A DNA stretch of 5,257 bases from Bacteroidota bacterium (GTDB taxonomy: Bacteria; Bacteroidota; Bacteroidia; Bacteroidales; Prolixibacteraceae): positions 1-5,257 of the forward strand of contig JAUYTA010000272.1 of the NCBI GenBank assembly GCA_030695265.1. The letters run 5' to 3'. The notes under the pieces are model-generated. The model saw only the letters and a program-made list of their open reading frames with translations. It was not told the DNA's origin and searched no databases. The translations under genes were made by a program, and so were the position numbers. The number at the start of each line of letters is the position of its first letter. The first letter of the stretch is position 1. Below are positions 1 to 5,257 of the stretch, piece by piece.

Positions 1-506
1 AATTACAGATTGTTCCGATTTCAATTTCGTATGAAATAGAACCTTGTGGCATTTCGAAGGTGGACGAGTTGTACAAAAAGAATACGGAAGGGTTCGAAAA
101 AACGCAGGAGGATGATTTACGAAGTATGGGACACGGGCTTGTGAATCCAAAAGGGCGGGTTCATTTTACATTTGGCCGACCAATTACCGATCAGATTGAC
201 CTATTTGCCAAAGAAAGTACAATCGGCGAACAAATTGAAAAACTTGGCGACTACATTGACCAACAGATTTACTGCAACTTCAAACTTTGGCCAAACAATT
301 ACATTGCTGAAGATCTGCTTAATAATTCCAACACAAATTCCGGCCATTACACTGAAGATCAATACAATAAATTCTGCATTTTGCTTGAAGATGCCCTGAC
401 ATCAATTTCCGGCGAAAAAGAAACAATCCGTTCCATGTTCCTGCAAATGTATGTAAACCCTTTGCTGAACCAGCGAAAATCATTGAACGGAACGGATAAT
501 GACTGA
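1..506 (+). CDS. PlsC-like glycerolipid acyltransferase, C-terminal part (5' end outside window)
   Basis: This is the 3' part of a gene that enters from the left; the frame is open from base 3 to the TGA at 504-506, giving 167 visible residues. The visible start reads as a beta-strand VPISISYE followed by EPC, and about 45 residues on comes GLVNPKGRVHFTFGRPI. This pairing is typical of the C-terminal half of the long (about 380-residue) bacterial 1-acyl-sn-glycerol-3-phosphate acyltransferase-like proteins, which move an acyl chain onto a lysophospholipid at the inner membrane. The catalytic HX4D motif and the substrate-binding arginine motif would lie upstream of the window, so activity cannot be judged. 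The GTG at 60 is an internal valine codon and not a start, because coding similarity continues upstream of it. The end, with MFLQMYVNPLLNQ, also fits that family. It overlaps the next gene by 8 nt, suggesting co-transcription. The family call is from memory of sequence patterns; the exact acyl acceptor is unknown. Confidence 0.72.
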   Translation, partial: LQIVPISISYEIEPCGISKVDELYKKNTEGFEKTQEDDLRSMGHGLVNPKGRVHFTFGRPITDQIDLFAKESTIGEQIEKLGDYIDQQIYCNFKLWPNNYIAEDLLNNSNTNSGHYTEDQYNKFCILLEDALTSISGEKETIRSMFLQMYVNPLLNQRKSLNGTDND

Positions 507-1134
507 AACGATTGGTGGAATTATTTGGGATTGGAACGGAACCTTGCTGAACGACATCGAATTGTGTGTTCAAACAATCAACGAAATGCTTCAGAAAAGA
601 AACCTTCAGAAGTTGACGGTTGATGAATACAGAGAAGTTTTTTCGTTTCCTGTAAAAGATTATTATCAGAAAATTGGGTTCGATTTTAATGATGAACCTT
701 TTGATATACCAGCCCTCGAATTCATTGAGGAATACAATTGCCAGGTAAAGGGCTGCAAGCTTCACGAAAACTCTGTTTCAGTTCTCAATTATTTCCAATC
801 AGTTGGAATCCGTCAATTTATTTTGTCGGCTATGAAACAAGATGCTTTGGACCAATGCCTTGAACAGCAAAACATCAGTCAATATTTTGAGCATATTTCA
901 GGTTTGGACAACCATTATGCAGCCTCGAAAATTGAAAACGGGCAACAACTTATTTCCGAATTAAATTTAATAGCCAGCGAATTAATTTTGATTGGCGATA
1001 CTGTTCACGATTTTGAAGTAGCCCGCGAACTTGGCTGCCAATGCGTACTTATAGCCAATGGCCATCAATCCAAACATATCCTCGAATCGACGGGAGTTCT
1101 TGTGATTGATGAACTGAACCAATTGCTCTACTAA
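499..1134 (+). CDS. HAD-superfamily hydrolase, phosphoglycolate phosphatase-like, with DWNGT motif I
   Basis: A 211-residue protein with all four haloacid dehalogenase loops in order: motif I IIWDWNGTLL (nucleophile D11), motif II ending FILSAM (S110), motif III lysine K144 in AASKIENG, and motif IV LIGDTVHD (D167, D171). The stretch of about residues 18-90 between motifs I and II is a mostly helical insert, as expected for a C1 cap of the Gph/PGMB-like subfamily I. Such enzymes hydrolyse small phosphate esters in the cytoplasm using Mg2+. The usual second aspartate of DxDGT, the general acid/base, is asparagine here (N13). This variant recurs in a subgroup often labelled phosphoglycolate phosphatase, so that name should not be taken as a known substrate. 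The ATG at 499 lies within the overlap ATGACTGA with the stop of the acyltransferase gene, favouring translational coupling. The cobW-like gene follows after 19 nt. No signal peptide or membrane segment is seen. Confidence 0.85.
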   Translation: MTETIGGIIWDWNGTLLNDIELCVQTINEMLQKRNLQKLTVDEYREVFSFPVKDYYQKIGFDFNDEPFDIPALEFIEEYNCQVKGCKLHENSVSVLNYFQSVGIRQFILSAMKQDALDQCLEQQNISQYFEHISGLDNHYAASKIENGQQLISELNLIASELILIGDTVHDFEVARELGCQCVLIANGHQSKHILESTGVLVIDELNQLLY

Positions 1135-1153
1135 TTTCACAAGAGACAAAATC

Positions 1154-2197
1154 ATGAGAGAAGAACGAATACCGGTCACAATTATCACCGGATTTTTAGG
1201 GGCAGGAAAAACGAGTTTGCTTAACAGGCTGATCAGCAAACATCCGGAGAAAAAGTTTGCCATTATTGAAAATGAATTTGGCCAAACCGGAATCGACGGC
1301 GCGTTGATTGCTGCCGCGCCCGATGACATTTTTGAGTTGAGCAATGGCTGCATCTGCTGTTCTTTGGGCGAAGATTTTCTGTTTACGCTCGAAAATCTTC
1401 TCGGAAGTTCTTCGAAATTCAACCATTTATTGATTGAAACCACCGGTATTGCCGACCCTTCATCCATCATCGATGCTTTTGTTTCAGGAGAAAGTATCCA
1501 AACCCGGTTTCGCATTGATAGTGTGGTGTGCGTTGCTGATGCTGTGAACATGGAAGATTTGATGGACGACCAACTGGAAGTTCGCAAACAGATTGCTTTG
1601 GCAGATTTGATTTTGCTGAACAAAACCGACAGCGTTCATCCTGATTATGCGCAAAGTCTGTTGCTGACGATCGCAGAAATAAGCCCGATGGCAAAGATTT
1701 TCGCTACCTCTTTTGCAAATATCGATGAAATTAATGTGCTGGATACCAATTCGTATTCGCGCGAGGCCATTGAAAATTCAACGCTTACCTTTTGTGCGCT
1801 GGACGTTTCAAAACCAATGGAGCAGAAAAAATCAAAAATGATTATGAATCCGGTAAAACTATCAGTAAATCGTCACGATATTACTTCGGAAGGCTTCTCG
1901 TTTACGGGCAATTTCGATGTGAATAAGTTCGGTTTATGGATGCAGAATTACCTGTATTTCAACAAGGAAACTATTTTCAGGGTTAAGGGAATTGTGAGTT
2001 TTGAAAACACTGCCGACCAGTTTATTTTCCATGCAGTGCGCGGTTCGTACATGTTTGAAGTTGGAAAAGAATGGAAAGATGAAGCGCGTTTCAGTAAACT
2101 TGTTTTCATCGGAAAAGATATTTCAAGAACAGAGTTGGAAAAAAACCTGAAACAACTTTTGGTGAAAACTAGTACTCCTTTGCCTGTATATCCCTGA
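1154..2197 (+). CDS. CobW/COG0523 family (G3E) GTPase, probable metallochaperone
   Basis: A 347-residue, full-length G3E-family P-loop GTPase. The N-terminal domain has Walker A GFLGAGKT (residues 13-20), the ENEFG element (39-43), the metal-binding CxCC motif in NGCICCSLGEDF (C66, C68, C69), the ETTGIADP segment (95-102) and the guanine-specificity motif NKTD (156-159). From about residue 211 to 336 lies a CobW C-terminal domain ending GSYMFEVGKEW...RFSKLVFIGKDI. The family binds Zn2+ or other transition metals and uses GTP hydrolysis to deliver the metal to client enzymes. Many zinc-linked members carry a histidine-rich loop; none is present here, only isolated histidines such as H241 in the SVNRHD segment before the C-terminal domain. 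The client metal and protein cannot be told from the sequence, and there is no cobalamin gene nearby, so the symbol cobW is not used. The ATG at 1154 places the P-loop at the usual distance from the N-terminus. It is probably co-transcribed with the HAD gene upstream, and its last 29 bp overlap the end of recJ on the other strand. Confidence 0.93.
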   Translation: MREERIPVTIITGFLGAGKTSLLNRLISKHPEKKFAIIENEFGQTGIDGALIAAAPDDIFELSNGCICCSLGEDFLFTLENLLGSSSKFNHLLIETTGIADPSSIIDAFVSGESIQTRFRIDSVVCVADAVNMEDLMDDQLEVRKQIALADLILLNKTDSVHPDYAQSLLLTIAEISPMAKIFATSFANIDEINVLDTNSYSREAIENSTLTFCALDVSKPMEQKKSKMIMNPVKLSVNRHDITSEGFSFTGNFDVNKFGLWMQNYLYFNKETIFRVKGIVSFENTADQFIFHAVRGSYMFEVGKEWKDEARFSKLVFIGKDISRTELEKNLKQLLVKTSTPLPVYP

Positions 2198-3890
2198 TAT
2201 AAAGCTGCAAACTGGTTTTTCCCCTGAATTCGTTTTCTGCAATTGAATAACAAATATCGAAAGGCAAACCCTGGCTGATGGCTTCGAAGTGTTGTGCCTG
2301 GTTGAAGGCGATTGCTGAAAATTGGGAAGAATTACTGGTTGCTTCAATCAGATCCAGTTTCAGGTGTTCCATATTTTTACCTACCGGACGGCTGGTGCCG
2401 CTGTCGAGCACATTTTCGGTAATAAAAACAGGAATCATGTTGTGCGGACCAAACGGCGCAAACTGTTTCAGGAGACGGTAAAATTTTGGGGTAATGTCCG
2501 AAAGTTGAATTTTAGCTTCGGCTTCAATCGATTCTGTTTGTTGTTTGTCTGTGATCAATCGGGTTACAATATCTTCGAAGCGGCGCGAGAATTCGTATAT
2601 ATTTTCGATTTTCATTGTCAAACCCGCGGCGTACATGTGCCCTCCGTACGATTCGAGCAAATCGCTGCAAAGTCCGATCGCTTCGTACAAATCAAAATCG
2701 CGCACAGAACGAGCAGAACCGGTTGCCATTCCATTCGATTCGGTCAGTACCACTGTTGGCCGGTAATAATGCTCGGTCAGACGTGAAGCAACAATCCCCA
2801 CAACTCCTTTGTGCCAGTCGCGGTTATAAAGCACGGTGGCATTTTTCGCGTCATGATCAGGATTGCGTTCAATCATGGCGAGTGCTTCCTGGGTAATATC
2901 GCGGTCGAGTGTTTTCCTGATTTCGTTGTACGAATTTATTTCGTCGCCCAGCAACATGGCTTCCTTTTCGTTGGTGGCAGTTAAAATGGCCACCGATTTT
3001 TTACCGTGTTCTATACGTCCCGATGCGTTGAGTCGGGGACCGATTTTGAAAACAATGTCGCTGATAGATATTTCTTCGGAATTAAAACCCGAATATTTCA
3101 TGATGGTTTTCAGGCCAATGCTTGGCGATGAGTTCAGCTTTTTAAGTCCGTAGTAGGCCATCACCCTATTTTCGCCGGTTACCGGAACAATATCTGAAGC
3201 AATGCTTACCACTAATAAATCAAGCAGTTCGGCAATTTCAGAGAACGGTACATTGTTCATTTTCGAATATGCCTGAAGTAGTTTAAAACCTACGCCGCAA
3301 CCCGAGAGTTCTTTGTAGGGATAACTGCAATCAGGACGTTTCGGATCGAGAACCGCAACTGCATTTGGAATAATGTCATCGGGATTGTGGTGATCGCAGA
3401 TGATGAAATCGATCCCAAGATCTTTGGCCATCTGGATTCTTTCAACCGCTTTAATCCCGCAATCCAGCACAATTACCAGGGTGACTTTTTGCTCGGCTGC
3501 ATAAAGAATGCTGGTTTTTGAAATCCCGTAACCTTCAGAATAACGGTCAGGAATATAATAATCGAGGTTTTGAATGCGGGTGCGGAGAAAGGTGTACATT
3601 AAGGCAACCGAAGTGGTTCCATCCACATCATAATCGCCGTAAATCAGCACTTTCTCCTGATTATTGATCGCTCTTTCAAGTCGTTCCACTGCTTTGTCCA
3701 TGTCCTTCATCAGAAACGGATCGTGCAGATCTGTCAATTTTGGCCTGAAGAATGTCTGTGCTTCGGCATAGGATGTAACACCTCTTTGTGCCAAAAGATT
3801 GGCAATAACCATATTGACATTTAACGCCGCCGATAAATGTTTAATGATATTTATATCGCCCTCTTTTTTAATATTCCAAACTTTCCCCAT
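2169..3890 (-). CDS. recJ: Single-stranded-DNA-specific 5'-3' exonuclease RecJ
   Basis: A 573-residue RecJ that degrades single-stranded DNA 5' to 3' in RecF-pathway recombination, mismatch repair and fork processing in the cytoplasm. The DHH phosphoesterase domain shows DYDVDGT (86-92), LDCGI (142-146), the DHH signature (166-168) and ASDIVP (231-236), which supply the Mn2+ ligands. GPRLNASGR (284-292) follows in the linker, then the DHHA1 part with WHKGVVGIVASRL (359-371), GSAR (391-394) and YGGH (415-418). The final roughly 115 residues match the RecJ OB-type nucleic-acid-binding domain (around FAPFGPHNMIPVF and LQLYIRDIQ). Length agrees with compact bacterial RecJ, and no inactivating change is seen. 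GTG at 3893 directly precedes ATG at 3890; the ATG is preferred because MGKVWNIKK matches the usual N-terminus and ATG is the stronger codon, but the difference is one residue. Gene ends at TAG (2171-2169), overlapping the end of the GTPase gene. It is divergent from lysS, with its own promoter candidate 42 nt upstream. Confidence 0.97.
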   Translation of the reverse strand: MGKVWNIKKEGDINIIKHLSAALNVNMVIANLLAQRGVTSYAEAQTFFRPKLTDLHDPFLMKDMDKAVERLERAINNQEKVLIYGDYDVDGTTSVALMYTFLRTRIQNLDYYIPDRYSEGYGISKTSILYAAEQKVTLVIVLDCGIKAVERIQMAKDLGIDFIICDHHNPDDIIPNAVAVLDPKRPDCSYPYKELSGCGVGFKLLQAYSKMNNVPFSEIAELLDLLVVSIASDIVPVTGENRVMAYYGLKKLNSSPSIGLKTIMKYSGFNSEEISISDIVFKIGPRLNASGRIEHGKKSVAILTATNEKEAMLLGDEINSYNEIRKTLDRDITQEALAMIERNPDHDAKNATVLYNRDWHKGVVGIVASRLTEHYYRPTVVLTESNGMATGSARSVRDFDLYEAIGLCSDLLESYGGHMYAAGLTMKIENIYEFSRRFEDIVTRLITDKQQTESIEAEAKIQLSDITPKFYRLLKQFAPFGPHNMIPVFITENVLDSGTSRPVGKNMEHLKLDLIEATSNSSQFSAIAFNQAQHFEAISQGLPFDICYSIAENEFRGKTSLQLYIRDIQAKEY

Positions 3891-3932
3891 CACGTTTTCT
3901 TCAGAACAATTCCGATTTTTTCAAAAATTTCT

Positions 3933-3963
3933 CAAAGATAGGAAATGAACTTAGATATGGAAA
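3933..3963 (-). promoter_or_regulatory. Candidate recJ promoter, Bacteroidota type
   Basis: Reading the minus strand, TATCTTTG at 3940-3933 is a perfect match to the Bacteroidota -7 consensus TAnnTTTG recognised by the primary sigma factor. A partial -33 element TTTC (consensus TTTG) lies at 3963-3960 with a 19-nt gap, within the usual range. It sits 42 nt upstream of the recJ ATG, which gives a leader of about 30-35 nt. The box is seen directly; promoter function is inferred. Confidence 0.6.
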
Positions 3964-3965
3964 GT

Positions 3966-3988
3966 ATATGCTCTACATTCATGCATAT
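3966..3988. repeat. Short dyad ATATGC-N11-GCATAT between the divergent promoters
   Basis: Two perfect 6-bp inverted arms (3966-3971 and 3983-3988) with an 11-bp spacer centre on 3977, close to the midpoint between the two -7 boxes. The geometry would suit a dimeric DNA-binding regulator, but arms this short can arise by chance in AT-rich DNA, so an operator role is only a possibility. Confidence 0.25.
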
Positions 3989-4000
3989 TTTGTTAATAAT

Positions 4001-4027
4001 TTTGATTGCAATAGTTTGTTATCTTTG
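4001..4027 (+). promoter_or_regulatory. Candidate lysS promoter, Bacteroidota type
   Basis: TATCTTTG at 4020-4027 matches the Bacteroidota -7 consensus TAnnTTTG exactly, and TTTG at 4001-4004 matches the -33 element. The 15-nt gap is slightly short compared with the usual 17-23 nt, so the upstream element is less certain than the -7 box. Transcription would begin a few bases after 4027, leaving a short AT-rich leader of about 30 nt before the lysS ATG. There is no strong Shine-Dalgarno sequence, as is common in this phylum. Confidence 0.62.
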
Positions 4028-4063
4028 CCGGAAATTTTTTGAATTTTTTAATAGTAGAGACGA

Positions 4064-5257
4064 ATGAGTATATCTGATTTAAGCGAACAGGAGATCATTA
4101 GACGCAGCTCCTTGCAAAAGATGAAGGAAATGGGCGTTAACCCCTATCCCGCTGCTGAATTCCCGGTAAATGTTTTGGCACTTGAGATCAAAGAGAATTA
4201 CAATCCTGAATTGAATAATTTTCAGGAAGTAGTTGTTGCTGGTCGTATTATGAGCCGCAGGATTATGGGAAAAGCTTCGTTCGCCGAATTACAGGATTCT
4301 TCAGGAAGAATACAACTGTACATGAACCGTGATGAAATTTGTCCTGATGAAGATAAAAGCCTGTACAATGAAGTATTCAAAAAACTACTTGATATTGGCG
4401 ATATTGTTGGTATAAAAGGATTTGTATTTATTACGCAGACCGGTGAACTTTCAATTCATGTGAGAGAATTCAGTGTGTTGAGCAAATCCCTTCGTCCGCT
4501 GCCGGTTGTGAAGGAAAAAGATGGTCAGTTGTTCGATGCAGTTACCGATCCTGAAATGAGGTATCGTCAGCGTTATGTCGATCTGATTGTGAATCCGCAG
4601 GTGAAAGATACCTTTATCAAGCGAACAAAAATTATCAATACGATGCGCCAGTTTTTCAACGAACAGGGTTACCTCGAAGTTGAAACACCAATTTTGCAGT
4701 CCATTCCCGGAGGAGCAACTGCCCGTCCGTTTATCACGCATCACAATGCGTTGAATATTCCGCTATACTTGCGTGTTGCCAACGAACTTTACCTGAAACG
4801 CCTGATTGTTGGCGGTTTTGATGGAGTTTACGAGTTCTCGAAGGACTTCCGTAACGAAGGAATGGACCGCACCCATAATCCGGAATTTACCGTCATGGAA
4901 ATTTATGTGGCCTACAAAGACTACGTCTGGATGATGAACTTTACCGAAGAAATGATTGAACGCGTGGCAATCGCCCTACACGGAACAACAAATGTTCAGC
5001 TGGGTGATGTGGAAATCAATTTCAAACGTCCGTTTAAACGGGTGACCATGTACGATGCCATCAGGGAACATACGGGTTTCGACATTTCAGGGAAATCGGA
5101 AGATGAACTCAGGGATATTTGCAAACAGGTTGGCATTGAAACCGACCCGACCATGGGAAAAGGCAAACTGATTGACGAATTGTTCGGCGAAAAATGCGAA
5201 CACCATTATATACAACCAACTTTCATTATCGACTATCCGGTTGAAATGTCGCCGCTG
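4064..5257 (+). CDS. lysS: Lysyl-tRNA synthetase, class II, N-terminal 398 residues (3' end outside window)
   Basis: Class II LysRS, which charges tRNA-Lys with lysine using ATP in the cytoplasm. The frame is open from the ATG at 4064 to the window end without a stop. The N-terminal anticodon-binding OB-fold spans about residues 56-140 ([21 protein letters not shown]). The catalytic domain opens with [18 protein letters not shown] (157-174), motif 1 lies around [22 protein letters not shown] (202-223), [16 protein letters not shown] spans 237-252, and motif 2 is [20 protein letters not shown] (262-281) with its conserved arginine R263. The visible part ends in DYPVEMSPL, which precedes the late active-site region; motif 3 lies beyond the window. 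The wording is that of Bacteroidota LysRS, which often runs to about 570 residues with a C-terminal extension not visible here. The start agrees with the family N-terminus ([24 protein letters not shown]). It is divergent from recJ and has its own promoter candidate 36 nt upstream of the ATG. Confidence 0.97.
   Translation, partial: MSISDLSEQEIIRRSSLQKMKEMGVNPYPAAEFPVNVLALEIKENYNPELNNFQEVVVAGRIMSRRIMGKASFAELQDSSGRIQLYMNRDEICPDEDKSLYNEVFKKLLDIGDIVGIKGFVFITQTGELSIHVREFSVLSKSLRPLPVVKEKDGQLFDAVTDPEMRYRQRYVDLIVNPQVKDTFIKRTKIINTMRQFFNEQGYLEVETPILQSIPGGATARPFITHHNALNIPLYLRVANELYLKRLIVGGFDGVYEFSKDFRNEGMDRTHNPEFTVMEIYVAYKDYVWMMNFTEEMIERVAIALHGTTNVQLGDVEINFKRPFKRVTMYDAIREHTGFDISGKSEDELRDICKQVGIETDPTMGKGKLIDELFGEKCEHHYIQPTFIIDYPVEMSPL

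Larger units (their letters stand above)
3920..4043. repeat. Imperfect inverted repeat formed by the two divergent promoter/leader segments
   Basis: The minus-strand segment 3940-3920 reads TATCTTTG, then AG, then AAATTTTTGAA. The plus-strand segment 4020-4043 reads TATCTTTG, then CCGG, then AAATTTTTTGAA. Allowing one single-base gap in the T run and a 2-nt gap after the box, the arms match over about 20 positions, separated by 79 bp (3941-4019). The similarity therefore covers both the -7 box and the first transcribed bases of recJ and lysS. AT richness inflates chance similarity in the second half of each arm. Confidence 0.5.

Noticed and set aside
60..506. GTG at position 60 as the true start of a 148-residue small protein
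   Set aside because: The same frame is open to the window edge and encodes the family-typical strand VPISISYE before it, so the gene is simply cut by the window boundary.
319..765. A 148-codon minus-strand open frame across the acyltransferase-HAD junction
   Set aside because: It is antisense to the real genes, rich in Phe/Ile/Arg typical of reverse-strand reading of Bacteroidota coding DNA, and has no recognised motif or upstream promoter box.
982..1623. A 213-codon open frame on the minus strand opposite the HAD and GTPase genes
   Set aside because: It runs antisense to two genes with clear catalytic motifs, its translation is serine-rich and low in recognisable structure, and no family pattern is visible. 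It is best explained as a shadow of the coding strand.
2322..2786. A 154-codon plus-strand open frame inside recJ, along with several shorter overlapping ones
   Set aside because: recJ is intact with every motif on the opposite strand; these frames lie wholly inside it and resemble no protein family.
3891..3893. GTG at 3893 as the recJ start
   Set aside because: It is followed immediately by ATG, which gives the usual N-terminus MGKVWNIKK. GTG is possible but would add only one residue.
3891..4063. A T-box, riboswitch or small RNA gene in the recJ-lysS spacer
   Set aside because: After the promoter candidates, each leader is only about 30 nt and AT-rich, with no stable stem, T-box sequence or terminator, so there is no room for a structured regulator.
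1..5257. A mobile element, CRISPR array, toxin-antitoxin pair or defence system
   Set aside because: No transposase, integrase, tandem spaced repeats, small paired genes or terminal repeats were seen. The window is fully accounted for by five housekeeping-type genes and one short divergent spacer.

Overview
The window looks like an ordinary chromosomal housekeeping segment from a member of the Bacteroidota, most likely Bacteroidales/Marinilabiliales-like. The evidence is the wording of the lysyl-tRNA synthetase ([33 protein letters not shown]), a glycerolipid acyltransferase tail of Bacteroidota type, weak or absent Shine-Dalgarno sequences, and two perfect TATCTTTG boxes matching the Bacteroidota -7 promoter consensus TAnnTTTG. 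The DNA is moderately AT-rich throughout, and I see no compositional island, IS element, tRNA, CRISPR array or phage signature. The order assignment is an inference from protein wording, not from a search.

Layout. Positions 1-2197 are a plus-strand cluster of three closely packed genes: the 3' part of a PlsC-like acyltransferase, a HAD-superfamily phosphatase whose ATG overlaps the acyltransferase stop by 8 nt, and, 19 nt later, a CobW/COG0523 (G3E) metal-chaperone-type GTPase. Positions 2169-3890 on the minus strand encode the single-strand-specific exonuclease RecJ, which converges on the GTPase gene and overlaps it tail to tail by 29 bp. A 173-bp divergent intergenic region (3891-4063) then separates recJ from lysS, which runs on the plus strand from 4064 off the window end with 398 codons visible.

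How they work together. The first three genes are probably co-transcribed, but their products do not form an obvious pathway: phospholipid acylation, a small-molecule phosphatase of unknown substrate, and metal trafficking. recJ (DNA repair and recombination) and lysS (translation) share a divergent control region. In it each gene has the same TATCTTTG box followed by almost the same early transcribed sequence, so the two promoters form a long imperfect inverted repeat. This is the most unusual structure I found. I see no evidence of a new defence, toxin or mobile system here; the remaining observations are modest.
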